The translations under genes were made by a program, and so were the position numbers. The notes beneath the pieces are model-generated. The model made no database searches. It was not told the origin of the DNA and saw only the letters and a program-made list of their open reading frames with translations. From Gammaproteobacteria bacterium (lineage in GTDB: Bacteria; Pseudomonadota; Gammaproteobacteria; Enterobacterales; Psychrobiaceae), in assembly GCA_013214965.1 (NCBI GenBank), contig JABSRU010000040.1, positions 1 through 37,023 on the forward strand: a DNA stretch of 37,023 nt, written 5' to 3'. Shown piece after piece: positions 15,994 to 24,308 of the stretch (the first letter of the stretch is position 1; each line of letters starts with the position of its first letter).

Positions 15994-16467
15994 ATGAAAA
16001 CAAACCTAGTGACACCTGGCGGATGGAATATCCTTGACCAGGAATTAAAGTATCTGTGGAAAATTAAACGTCCCGAAGTAACACGCGCTGTTTCAGAGGC
16101 CGCGGCGTTAGGTGATCGCAGTGAAAATGCGGAATACAAAGAAGGTAAGCGAGAGTTACGCGCCATTGACCGACGGCTACAATTTTTGATGAAGCGCCTC
16201 GATCAATTAACGATTGTTCATTACGCGCCATCACAGGAAGGCAAAGTATACTTTGGTGCCTATGTTGAGCTCGAAGATGAGCAAGAGCAATCGGCACGAT
16301 ATCGCATTGTCGGCACCGATGAGATCGATGTCGCCAACAATCACATCACTATTGATTCCCCCATGGCGCGCGCCTTAATTGGTAAACAAGTGGATGATGA
16401 AGTGGTGGTCAAAACACCTAATGGCGATAAAATATGGTATATCCATCATATTAGCTATAAAAAATGA
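15994..16467 (+). CDS. greB: Transcription elongation factor GreB
   Basis: GreB rescues backtracked RNA polymerase by stimulating cleavage of the nascent RNA. The 157-residue protein has an N-terminal coiled-coil whose tip carries the acidic residues needed for cleavage (LGDRSENAEYKEGKRELR, about residues 39-56). A C-terminal FKBP-like domain follows (VYFGAYVELEDE, DSPMARALIGKQVDDEVVVK then TPNGDKIWYIHHI). The reading EYKEGKRELRAIDRRLQFL matches GreB better than GreA. The start ATG is preceded by a weak ribosome-binding site. The gene lies in the standard block between tex and ompR-envZ; a 94-base gap separates it from ompR. Confidence 0.96.
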   Translation: MKTNLVTPGGWNILDQELKYLWKIKRPEVTRAVSEAAALGDRSENAEYKEGKRELRAIDRRLQFLMKRLDQLTIVHYAPSQEGKVYFGAYVELEDEQEQSARYRIVGTDEIDVANNHITIDSPMARALIGKQVDDEVVVKTPNGDKIWYIHHISYKK

Positions 16468-16561
16468 TTCATACTTTGTAACAAAGCAAACGCAATAACA
16501 GTTGCTACCTTTTTAGTTATCGCTTTATGATGCCTTAATAGATAAAAATGAGATTGAAATA

Positions 16562-17284
16562 ATGAGCCAGGAAACCAGCAAAATTCTTGTTGTTGATGAC
16601 GATGTCCGCCTACGCAGTTTGTTAGAGCGTTATTTAGTGGAACAGGGCTATCAGGTGCGAACTGCTGCCGACAGTGAGCAAATGGATCGGCTAATGGCCC
16701 GAGAAAATTTTCATTTGATGGTGCTCGATTTGATGTTGCCTGGTGAAGATGGCTTATCAATTTGCAGTCGCTTACGCCGCCAAGAAAATAATATCCCCAT
16801 CGTGATGTTAACGGCGAAAGGCGATGAAGTAGATCGGATTATTGGTTTAGAGCTTGGTGCCGATGATTATTTACCGAAACCTTTTAATCCTCGAGAATTA
16901 TTAGCACGGTTAAAAGCGGTACTGCGGCGACGTACCACTGAAATCCCCGGTGCACCATCGCAAACCTTAGAAACCGTTACTTTTGGTGAATTCTCTCTTA
17001 ACTTAGCCACTCGAGAAATGACCCATGGCGATGATGTCACCGCATTAACATCCGGTGAGTTTGCGGTACTAAAAGCGCTAGTGACCAACCCTCGTGAACC
17101 CATGTCCCGTGACAAATTAATGAATTTAGCCCGTGGTCGGGATTACAGTGCACTGGAACGTAGTATTGATGTTCAAGTGTCGCGGTTACGCCGAATGATC
17201 GAAGAAGATCCCGCTAATCCAAGGTATATTCAAACTGTTTGGGGCTTAGGGTATGTCTTTGTGCCCGATGGCAGTGCCCAATAA
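16562..17284 (+). CDS. ompR: Response regulator OmpR
   Basis: OmpR is the DNA-binding response regulator of the osmolarity/porin two-component system. It has 240 residues. The receiver domain (5-120) has the acidic pocket VVDDDVRL, phospho-acceptor D56 in VLDLMLPGEDG, T84-region MLTAKG and K in YLPKPFNPRELLARL. The winged-helix domain (135-235) has LTSGEFAVLKALV, REPMSRDKLMNLARGRDY, SIDVQVSRLRRMIEEDPANP and IQTVWGLGYVFVPDG, all as in OmpR. The ATG at 16562 follows a weak A/G-rich site. The stop codon directly abuts the envZ start, with no gap. Confidence 0.97.
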   Translation: MSQETSKILVVDDDVRLRSLLERYLVEQGYQVRTAADSEQMDRLMARENFHLMVLDLMLPGEDGLSICSRLRRQENNIPIVMLTAKGDEVDRIIGLELGADDYLPKPFNPRELLARLKAVLRRRTTEIPGAPSQTLETVTFGEFSLNLATREMTHGDDVTALTSGEFAVLKALVTNPREPMSRDKLMNLARGRDYSALERSIDVQVSRLRRMIEEDPANPRYIQTVWGLGYVFVPDGSAQ

Positions 17285-18595
17285 GTGAAACGTTGGTTGC
17301 CGCGAAGCGCGTTTGGTCAAACTGCGTTATTAATGGGCTTTTTGTTGCTGCTAAATCAACTGGTGTCATATATTACAGTGGCGCGCTATGTGGTTGATCC
17401 GAGTTTTAAACAAATTAATCAGTTATTAGCTAAACAAATTGAATTGGTTTTTTTAACCTTACCTGAACATGGTCGAGAGCAATTACCGGTCTATGAAACC
17501 GTTAGTGATGCGTTTAAGGAAGTGACCGGGTTAGAGATTTATTCCTTATATCAAGCGCAATATCATGGTTTAAATGAAGCCACTTACTATAATTTTTTAT
17601 CATTACAAATGTCACAATTTTTGGGTGGAGCAACTGAGGTTAGAGTCTCTAAAGGTGATAACTACATGGTATGGATAAGACCGCCGCAAGATCCCTTTGT
17701 TTGGATTAGAATCCCGCTGGAAAAATTTGATGATAGTGAGTTCTCACCGTTAACCCTCTATTTAATTGTCATTGGCACCTTATCTATTGCTGGTGGTTGG
17801 CTGTTTGCGCGGCATATGACGCGACCTTTACGCCATTTGCAGCAAGCGGCCAATAAAGTCGCCCATGGTGAGTTCCCTGAGCGATTAGCGTTGCGTGGTT
17901 CTTCCGAAGTGGAAGAGGTGACCAAGGCCTTTAACTCGATGGCGCAAGGAATTAAACAGCTGGAAGATGATCGGAAATTATTAATGGCGGGTATTTCCCA
18001 TGATTTGCGGACACCACTCACTCGGATTAGATTAGCGACCGAAATGCTCAGTGACAATGAAGCCTTCTTTAAGGAAGGTATTATTGGTGATATTGAGGAT
18101 ATGGACGAAATTATTAATCAATTTATCACCTATATTAGGTTAGATCGTGAAGAGTTACCGGAATCAAGTTCTTTAAATGAGTTAATTAGCCAAGAGGTGA
18201 ATACTGAACTAGCTCAGGGCAGAAATCTGCTAATGACCTTAGATGATTTACCTACCATGATGTTGCGACCATTGGCATTACGACGGGTATTAGCCAACTT
18301 AATTGGTAATGCAATTCGTTATGGTGGTGGTGAAATTTATGTTAGCTCAGGCATGGTTAACAAGCGTCGGGTATTTTTTACGATTGAAGATAATGGTCCA
18401 GGAATTCAAGAAGATAAAATTGCACAGTTATTTAAACCCTTTGTCCAAGGTGATAATGCGCGAGGCGGGCAAGGAAGTGGACTCGGTTTGGCCATTGTGC
18501 AGCGATTTGTTAGCCATCATGGTGGCCAAGTCAAAATAACAAACCGTCCACAGGGTGGTTTATCGGTTAGGGTTGAATTACCAATCAATCGTTAG
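17285..18595 (+). CDS. envZ: Sensor histidine kinase EnvZ
   Basis: EnvZ is the inner-membrane kinase/phosphatase partner of OmpR. It has 436 residues. A first membrane helix (about 13-34), a periplasmic sensor region (35-155) and a second helix (about 156-176) are followed by a HAMP linker ([20 protein letters not shown]). The H-box is [20 protein letters not shown] with phospho-accepting H239. The ATPase domain shows [12 protein letters not shown], the DNGPGI box and [13 protein letters not shown]. The GTG start immediately follows the ompR TAA (no spacing), so translation is probably coupled. The stop overlaps the convergent lipoprotein gene by four bases. Confidence 0.97.
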   Translation: MKRWLPRSAFGQTALLMGFLLLLNQLVSYITVARYVVDPSFKQINQLLAKQIELVFLTLPEHGREQLPVYETVSDAFKEVTGLEIYSLYQAQYHGLNEATYYNFLSLQMSQFLGGATEVRVSKGDNYMVWIRPPQDPFVWIRIPLEKFDDSEFSPLTLYLIVIGTLSIAGGWLFARHMTRPLRHLQQAANKVAHGEFPERLALRGSSEVEEVTKAFNSMAQGIKQLEDDRKLLMAGISHDLRTPLTRIRLATEMLSDNEAFFKEGIIGDIEDMDEIINQFITYIRLDREELPESSSLNELISQEVNTELAQGRNLLMTLDDLPTMMLRPLALRRVLANLIGNAIRYGGGEIYVSSGMVNKRRVFFTIEDNGPGIQEDKIAQLFKPFVQGDNARGGQGSGLGLAIVQRFVSHHGGQVKITNRPQGGLSVRVELPINR

Positions 18596-19014
18596 CGGGT
18601 AAAATTACAGCCTTTAAAATGCGGTGGGATCAGTTGGTCATGATACCAAGAATCGCTAAACACTAGCTGATTTGGTTGATTGGCATTAATGCTAATACCT
18701 TGAATTATTTTCCCTTTAATTGCCGCTTCTAGTTGATAATCGCTACCGGTATGACCCAGTATTTTGTAGCCATAACGCCAATTGCTGAGGCTTTTTTCAC
18801 CCCGAAAGGATCGGAAAAATAAACTATCCGCGTCAACAGTCAAATCGATGGTATTAATCGATTTTATATCAGCAATTTGTTTACTCGACATCGTTGGGTG
18901 ATCAGTACAGTTCATCACCCATTTGCCAATCATCGCATTACTTGACGGATTCGAGCAGCTGGTAGTTGCTAACACTAAGAGGCTGATACTCATTATATTG
19001 GTGGTAAATGGCAT
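18592..19014 (-). CDS. Small predicted lipoprotein, function unknown
   Basis: This 140-residue protein has an N-terminal hydrophobic stretch ([14 protein letters not shown]) ending in a cysteine that could be lipidated. The lipobox is not ideal (T-T-S before C instead of L-A-G). The mature part contains [13 protein letters not shown], a start common in small beta-barrel (lipocalin- or META-like) lipoproteins, then several beta strands and a final cysteine near the C-terminus (FKGCNF) that could pair with C42-region cysteine. I do not recognise the family. The ATG has AGGA eight to nine bases ahead. It is convergent with envZ and divergent from the peroxiredoxin gene. Confidence 0.75.
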   Translation of the reverse strand: MPFTTNIMSISLLVLATTSCSNPSSNAMIGKWVMNCTDHPTMSSKQIADIKSINTIDLTVDADSLFFRSFRGEKSLSNWRYGYKILGHTGSDYQLEAAIKGKIIQGISINANQPNQLVFSDSWYHDQLIPPHFKGCNFTR

Positions 19015-19135
19015 TAATAACGTCCTAAGATTCGATGATACATTCCATGGACTATTGTGGTGTTTTTTGTCAAGCAGGCAAGCGTAACCTGACTAATAGT
19101 TAATCTATATCAAATAATTCTATATTTTACTTGCG

Positions 19136-19172
19136 ATAGTTTTTACCTATGATGTTATTTGACAATAACAGT
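19136..19172 (+). promoter_or_regulatory. Candidate OxyR-binding site and -35 element
   Basis: ATAGTTTTTACCTAT (19136-19150) matches the OxyR half-site ATAGnTnnnAnCTAT at every fixed position. Seven bases on, TTTGACAATAACAGT (19158-19172) is a weaker second half (6 of 10). A perfect TTGACA (19159-19164) lies inside the second half and a -10-like TTGAAT follows at 19181-19186, so the site would abut RNA polymerase as at activated OxyR promoters. The downstream gene is a peroxidase. Confidence 0.6.
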
Positions 19173-19231
19173 TGGTCTGCTTGAATAAAGCAGCGCATAA
19201 TGGCTCTATATTAACCAACGGAGCTAACACA

Positions 19232-19960
19232 ATGCTTAACGATATTTCAGGTCAATCTGTACCGAGTGTAACTTTTAAAACCCGTCAAAATGATCAATGG
19301 TTAGATGTCACCACAGAGCAACTATTTGCTAACAAAACCGTGGTGGTATTTTCATTACCTGGCGCCTTTACGCCAACGTGTTCAGCGACTCATTTACCTC
19401 GATATAATGAGCTTGCTGGGGTACTCAAGGAAAACGGCGTTGATGAAATCGTTTGTATGTCAGTCAATGATACGTTTGTGATGAATGCATGGTTGGCCGA
19501 TCAAGATGCTAGTAATATCACGGTAATCCCCGATGGTAACGGTGAATTCACTCAAGGTATGGGTATGCTGGTGGATAAGCAAGAGATAGGCTTTGGTAAA
19601 CGAAGCTGGCGTTACTCGATGTTGGTCAAGAATGGTGTGATCGATAAAATGTTTATTGAAGCGCAAAACCCCGGTGACCCATTTTTGGTGTCAGATGCCG
19701 ATACCATGCTTAATTACATTAATAGTGAGGCACAAGCCCCCGTTGATATTAGCTTATTCACTAAGCCTAGTTGTCCCCATTGTGCTCGTGCTAAACAATT
19801 GTTACGCGATAAGAAGCTTGGTTTTGAAGAGGTTGTAATTGGTCAAGATGCGACGTTGTTGTCATTACGGGCAATGAGTGGACGTAGCACGGTGCCGCAG
19901 GTCTTCATTGGTGGTAAACACATTGGTGGTGCCGATGATCTTGAACAGCACTTTTCGTAA
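19232..19960 (+). CDS. Peroxiredoxin-glutaredoxin fusion (glutathione peroxidase activity)
   Basis: This is a 242-residue hybrid of a Prx5-type peroxiredoxin and a glutaredoxin, a fusion known from Haemophilus and other gammaproteobacteria, where it reduces hydrogen peroxide and alkyl hydroperoxides with glutathione. The peroxidatic cysteine is C50 in LPGAFTPTCSATHLPRY. The glutaredoxin part begins near residue 172 (DISLFTKPSCPHCARAKQLL) with redox-active CPHC at 181-184, then STVPQVFIGGKHIGGADDL. The ATG at 19232 was chosen because GGAG lies eight bases ahead and the protein then starts like its family; an upstream in-frame TTG/GTG is poorer. A candidate OxyR site lies about 60 bases upstream. 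It acts in the cytoplasm. Confidence 0.95.
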   Translation: MLNDISGQSVPSVTFKTRQNDQWLDVTTEQLFANKTVVVFSLPGAFTPTCSATHLPRYNELAGVLKENGVDEIVCMSVNDTFVMNAWLADQDASNITVIPDGNGEFTQGMGMLVDKQEIGFGKRSWRYSMLVKNGVIDKMFIEAQNPGDPFLVSDADTMLNYINSEAQAPVDISLFTKPSCPHCARAKQLLRDKKLGFEEVVIGQDATLLSLRAMSGRSTVPQVFIGGKHIGGADDLEQHFS

Positions 19961-20046
19961 GGGTTAAACTTTAAATTAGCAGTAGTAGCATTAAATTTAA
20001 ATAGATGTTTTAATCGAGTGTATTATTTATAGCACGGAGATAAAAC

Positions 20047-20847
20047 ATGGATCAGCGAGTTATTATTAAATACCAAGATAATATCGCCATTGTGACGTTA
20101 AATCGTCCCGACAAATATAATGCCCTCGATATGGCAATGTTTGATGCTATTACTGCGACTGTCGCTGAACTTAAGCAAAACAGAAGCATTCGTGCGGTTG
20201 TTTTGCGGGGCGAAGGCAAAGGTTTTTGTGCCGGACTCGATATGGTCTCGGTAATGAAAAATCCACTCAATATTCACACACTATTAAAAAAACCAGATAA
20301 TGTCGCTTCTAATCTCGCCCAAGATGTCGGTTATTTATGGCGTTCTTTGCCGGTTCCGGTGATTGTTGTTACTCATGGCTCATGCTTTGGTGGCGGGATG
20401 CAAATTGCGCTCGGTGCTGATTTTCGCTATTCGACTCCAGATTGTCGCTTTTCAATCATGGAGGCTAAGTGGGGGTTAATTCCTGATATGAGTTTAGCGG
20501 TGACCTTACGAGAGCTTACCCGGATTGATATTGCGAAAGAGTTAACCATGACCGGAAGGGTCTTTAGTGCTGAGCAGGCATTGGAATACGGATTAGTGAC
20601 AAAAATTTGCGACGATCCTTTAGCGCAAGCGTTAGCATTTTGTCAGGAATTGACCGCACGATCGCCTGACGCGGTGATGTACGCTAAAAAATTACTCAAT
20701 GATAGCTGGGTCAGTGATGATCGCGAGGCATTATATTTTGAAACCCGTTATCAAAAAAAATTATTGGGTCGTTGGAATCACTTAGTGGCGGCCAGTAAAA
20801 ATTTTTTTAAAAGTCCGCTAAAATTTAAAGATCGCTCAAAGGGTTAG
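20047..20847 (+). CDS. Crotonase/enoyl-CoA hydratase family protein
   Basis: This is a 266-residue crotonase-fold enzyme acting on an acyl-CoA thioester. Motifs are LNRPDKYNALDMAMFDAI (N-terminus), the first oxyanion strand VLRGEGKGFCAGLDM near residues 51-65, the second oxyanion segment GSCFGGGMQIALGADFRYS near 113-131, then MEAKWGLIPDMS near 139-150. The acidic residues E140-region and D148-region fit hydratase/isomerase-type catalysis, and the 'EAKWGLIPDM' form resembles members annotated as general enoyl-CoA hydratases or isomerases. The exact substrate cannot be assigned. The ribosome-binding site CGGAG is seven bases ahead of the ATG. It stands alone, overlapping the convergent zinc-ribbon gene by 23 bases. 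Confidence 0.9.
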   Translation: MDQRVIIKYQDNIAIVTLNRPDKYNALDMAMFDAITATVAELKQNRSIRAVVLRGEGKGFCAGLDMVSVMKNPLNIHTLLKKPDNVASNLAQDVGYLWRSLPVPVIVVTHGSCFGGGMQIALGADFRYSTPDCRFSIMEAKWGLIPDMSLAVTLRELTRIDIAKELTMTGRVFSAEQALEYGLVTKICDDPLAQALAFCQELTARSPDAVMYAKKLLNDSWVSDDREALYFETRYQKKLLGRWNHLVAASKNFFKSPLKFKDRSKG

Positions 20848-21370
20848 TGGTTTGATCCGGTGATAGTTTGACCACGGTTTGGGCATAAATAGCCCAGGCT
20901 AAAAAAGCTTTTAGTCGTTCGTAATGATCATTATAAAGTCGCTCTTTTTGGGCAATTTTTTGTTTCTTTCGTTGTTCCAAATCTAGCCTAATGTTAATTA
21001 GCTTTTCTTTAGCGTCGGCTTTATTAAGATTGCTTAAGCCGAAGATCGGAAACTGTTGGTAGGGCGGCTTTTTAGATAATGGGCTTTTATTCCACTCGAT
21101 CACTGCCTGCCAATCTTTTTTACAGGCAAGGCCACTTATACCGCAAAAATCACAGCGGATAAAGAATGATTTTTTATGAATTCGAGCAGGGTCTTTATTA
21201 ACCAAACCGGGTAATTGCTCCGGTCTAGGTAACTCATAGTAACAATGGGGTAAAACATCGATACAGCAGGCGCAGCGAGCAATATGATCCGTGCTTTGAT
21301 TGAGCGGATCAAAAATTCCATAAAAACGTTCAGTCATTAGATTATTTTGGTGAAGTGATTCGATACTCAT
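20825..21370 (-). CDS. Zinc-ribbon protein of unknown function
   Basis: This 181-residue protein has two cysteine pairs, CACC at 33-36 and CDFC at 73-76, followed by KKDWQAVIEWNKSP. The 'C-x-x-C...A-I-x-x-W-N' pattern recalls the small zinc ribbons of phage Lar-type proteins, but the overall match is weak and the protein is longer. The C-terminal third is basic and helical (LEQRKKQKIAQKERLYNDHYERLK), possibly a coiled coil. No membrane segment is evident. The ATG at 21370 lacks a strong ribosome-binding site, and a second ATG at 21337 is possible. It sits between the crotonase gene (convergent, 23-base overlap) and dld-II. Confidence 0.7.
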   Translation of the reverse strand: MSIESLHQNNLMTERFYGIFDPLNQSTDHIARCACCIDVLPHCYYELPRPEQLPGLVNKDPARIHKKSFFIRCDFCGISGLACKKDWQAVIEWNKSPLSKKPPYQQFPIFGLSNLNKADAKEKLINIRLDLEQRKKQKIAQKERLYNDHYERLKAFLAWAIYAQTVVKLSPDQTTNPLSDL

Positions 21371-21372
21371 AT

Positions 21373-21392
21373 TTTAGCCATCCGTGGCTAAA
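21373..21392. terminator. Hairpin between dld-II and the zinc-ribbon gene
   Basis: Eight-base arms tttagcca (21373-21380) and tggctaaa (21385-21392) enclose tccg. Only short A/T-rich tails follow on each strand, so it is a weak terminator at best. It lies immediately upstream of the zinc-ribbon ATG and 28 bases past the dld-II stop. Confidence 0.4.
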
Positions 21393-21419
21393 TATTTATT
21401 GATCTGGGTCTGTTATGAT

Positions 21420-24245
21420 CTAATTAGTGGCTTTATCAACCAGATAAATAATAGATTGGTAATCAATGCCTGAATAATGGGATAAACCAATTTCACAGGT
21501 ACGGCTATTACTGTAACCATTTGAACAGCCCTGAGGAACTTGTGCTTTTAATGGCGCTAACGCGTTGGCGTTTAATTCTGGCGTGGTAAACCCTTTGTCG
21601 CCAGCAAAACCACAACATTCAATATGCTCCGGTAGCACGACATCCGTTGAGCAACGTTTAGCTAATTCAATCATTTTATCACTGAGTCCCATACGACGAC
21701 TGGAGCAAGTGACATGCAACATCACCGTTTCATCGACCGGTCTAAATGATAAATACTCGGCTAAAATATCTTCAATAAAACCAACGGGTTCATATATTTT
21801 CAGTTTGGACGCGGCACCTTCACCATCGAGTAGCATTGATTTACAGGGGCTGGTATCGAACAAAATTGGATATTCGCCATCATTGCTTAAATTTAATAGT
21901 TGGTGAGCCAATGAACTACGTTTTTGCTCTGCTTGTTCGAACATTCCTTTACTATTAAATGGCATGCCACAGCATTGTCCGGAAAAATCAGGACGGATCA
22001 CTTCAAAACCCGCTTTTTTCAATAATGAATAAGTGACCTCGGGCAGTGAGCGTTGTTCTTTAGCGATAACTGAAGGCCCCATAGTTCTGCTGGCACAACT
22101 TGGCATATACACAACTTTGGGAGGCTGTTTTTTATATTCAATTTTAATCACTTTGTGATTAGTATGGGCCTTAGTCGGTGTATATGGACTCCACATCGGT
22201 ATATTGTTAGCGCTTAGCTTGCGTAGTCCACCGGTAATGGCACCCATCACGCGGCTTCCTAATAATCGATGGCTCCAACCTGCCACCATTAGGGTGCCAC
22301 GGGTGGTTTTTTCGATGGTCTTAAAATTATTAGCAAGCTTAGTAGCGAGCGGTTGATAGCTGGCATTATTCTTGCTACGAATTTTACGAATAAGATCGCC
22401 GGTATTAATCCCGACGGGGCAGCGATCGGCGCATAATCCGGTTGCCGCACAGGTGTCGACCCCAAGGTAAGCAAAGTCTGTCTCTAGTTCCTTGAGTAAC
22501 TCAGGATCTTCATTGGTGCGCTGTAATCGCTTTATTTCTCGATAACTGGTGATCCGTTGCCGTGGGGTAAAACTCAAACCATTGGATGGACACACCGGCT
22601 CACAAAACCCACACTCAATGCATTTATCGACAATCTCATCAGCTGCTGGCAGCGCTTTTAAGTGAGTGATGTGAGCATTGGGGTTATCATTGATAATAAC
22701 CCCTGGATTAATTAAATTTTTAGGGTCAAATAATGATTTGATATCTTTCATTAATTGATAACCCTGTTGACCCCATTCCATTTCAATAAATGGTGCCATA
22801 TTACGGCCAGTACCGTGTTCTGCTTTTAATGATCCTTGATAATCTACTGCGACTAAATGGCAGACATCGTCCATAAAATCTTGATAGCGTTTAATTTCAA
22901 CTTGGGTTGAGAAGTCTTGAGTGAACACAAAATGGAGATTTCCTTCCAGAGCATGGCCAAAAATAATCGCTTCATCGTAATGGTATTTTTCGAATAGTTC
23001 TTGTAGTTCACCGACTGCGGCGGCTAAATGTTCGACTGGAAAAGCAACATCTTCGATGATGACTGTCGTGCCAGTTTCTCTGACCGCACCGACTGCAGGA
23101 AAAGTTCCTTTTCTAATCGCCCATAATTTGGAGTACTCATCTGTATCGCTGGTGAAGTCAATACACTCAGTTTGCTCAAATGATGAAAGTACGGTAACGA
23201 CATCAGCGATTTGCTCTAATAATAGCTGCCCGTTAGCTGCCCTAGTTTCTATTAATAATGCAGCGACCCCTTCGCCAAGTTGATGAATAAAACTTGGGAT
23301 ACCGGGCATATCACTGACCGAAGATAAGGAGCGACGGTCTAACAATTCAACGGCCGCGACATTAGCACTACTTAAAGCTTTTACTGCATTACAGGTGGTG
23401 TCGATATCGGGGAAAAAGACTAAAGAAGACGCACGATGCTTATGTTCAACGACCGTATGATAGGTAACGGATGAGATAAATCCTAAGGTACCCTCAGAGC
23501 CAATCATCAGATGCGCTAAAATATCGATCGGATCGCTAAAATCAATTAATGAATTAATCGCATAACCGGTGGTGTTCTTCAGGCGATATTTATGTTTTAT
23601 TAGTTGGTACAGTTGCTCGTTATTTGTGGTGTCTTTGGCGAGCTGACTGAGATTACTGAGCAACTGATGGTGACTTTGTTTAAATTGCTCAATGCTTTCA
23701 CTATTGCCAGTATCTAGCACGGTGCCATCGTGTAAAACAACCCGAATCGTATCAAGGGTATGATAGCTATTTTGCGCGACACCACAGCACATACCGCTGG
23801 CATTATTGGCGGCGATACCGGCTATTTTACAGGTATTAATTGACGCGGGATCAGGACCAATCTTTCGGCCGTAGGGCGCCAGATATTTATTGGCATCACT
23901 GCCAACGACCCCGGGTGCCAATTTAATCTTTAATCCCAGATCAAGCACTTGATGACTACGCCAGCTGTTGGTTAATAAGACTAATACGGAATCTGATTGC
24001 GCTTGACCCGATAAACTGGTGCCCGCGGCTCGAAATGTCACGGCAATATCTTCAGCACTTGCACTGGTAATAACTTGAATTAATTCAGCTTCGGAATCTA
24101 CCTTAACCACTAATTTAGGGGTTAAGCGATAAAAGCTAGCATCGGTGCCATAAGCGAGGCGTTTAGAGTAACTGGTAATAATGCGTTCGCTCGGTAAAAA
24201 TGAGCGTAAATGACTAGCGAGGGTTTGATAATTAGACGGTAGCAT
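21420..24245 (-). CDS. dld-II: FAD/iron-sulphur D-lactate dehydrogenase (Dld-II type)
   Basis: This 941-residue respiratory dehydrogenase oxidises D-lactate to pyruvate and passes electrons to quinone; the same architecture occurs in Shewanella Dld-II. An FAD-binding domain (VTFRAAGTSLSGQAQSDSVL; AGIAANNASGMCCG; MIGSEGTLGFIS, residues 40-250) is followed by an FAD-oxidase C-terminal domain (IIFGHALEGNLHFVFTQDF; KAEHGTGRNMAPF, to about 520). Then come two 4Fe-4S motifs (CIECGFCEPVCP near 540, CAATGLCADRCP near 597) and two CCG domains (CCGMPF near 757, CCGFAGDKGF near 877) like those of GlpC. The ATG at 24245 has AGGAG six to seven bases ahead. It lies 63 bases downstream of the lactate permease gene on the same strand, which supports lactate over glycolate as substrate. 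Confidence 0.93.
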   Translation of the reverse strand: MLPSNYQTLASHLRSFLPSERIITSYSKRLAYGTDASFYRLTPKLVVKVDSEAELIQVITSASAEDIAVTFRAAGTSLSGQAQSDSVLVLLTNSWRSHQVLDLGLKIKLAPGVVGSDANKYLAPYGRKIGPDPASINTCKIAGIAANNASGMCCGVAQNSYHTLDTIRVVLHDGTVLDTGNSESIEQFKQSHHQLLSNLSQLAKDTTNNEQLYQLIKHKYRLKNTTGYAINSLIDFSDPIDILAHLMIGSEGTLGFISSVTYHTVVEHKHRASSLVFFPDIDTTCNAVKALSSANVAAVELLDRRSLSSVSDMPGIPSFIHQLGEGVAALLIETRAANGQLLLEQIADVVTVLSSFEQTECIDFTSDTDEYSKLWAIRKGTFPAVGAVRETGTTVIIEDVAFPVEHLAAAVGELQELFEKYHYDEAIIFGHALEGNLHFVFTQDFSTQVEIKRYQDFMDDVCHLVAVDYQGSLKAEHGTGRNMAPFIEMEWGQQGYQLMKDIKSLFDPKNLINPGVIINDNPNAHITHLKALPAADEIVDKCIECGFCEPVCPSNGLSFTPRQRITSYREIKRLQRTNEDPELLKELETDFAYLGVDTCAATGLCADRCPVGINTGDLIRKIRSKNNASYQPLATKLANNFKTIEKTTRGTLMVAGWSHRLLGSRVMGAITGGLRKLSANNIPMWSPYTPTKAHTNHKVIKIEYKKQPPKVVYMPSCASRTMGPSVIAKEQRSLPEVTYSLLKKAGFEVIRPDFSGQCCGMPFNSKGMFEQAEQKRSSLAHQLLNLSNDGEYPILFDTSPCKSMLLDGEGAASKLKIYEPVGFIEDILAEYLSFRPVDETVMLHVTCSSRRMGLSDKMIELAKRCSTDVVLPEHIECCGFAGDKGFTTPELNANALAPLKAQVPQGCSNGYSNSRTCEIGLSHYSGIDYQSIIYLVDKATN

Positions 24246-24263
24246 AGGACGCTCCTAATTAAG

Positions 24264-24295
24264 CATCAGCAGAGCAAAAGCACGCTCTGCTGATG
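24264..24295 (-). other. Intercistronic hairpin between lctP and dld-II
   Basis: Perfect 12-base arms catcagcagagc (24264-24275) and gctctgctgatg (24284-24295) enclose eight bases. It occupies most of the 63-base gap, ends 18 bases before the dld-II start, and has no T tract. It could protect the upstream lctP message from 3' decay or attenuate read-through. Confidence 0.7.
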
Positions 24296-24308
24296 TGGCA
24301 CATTCAAT

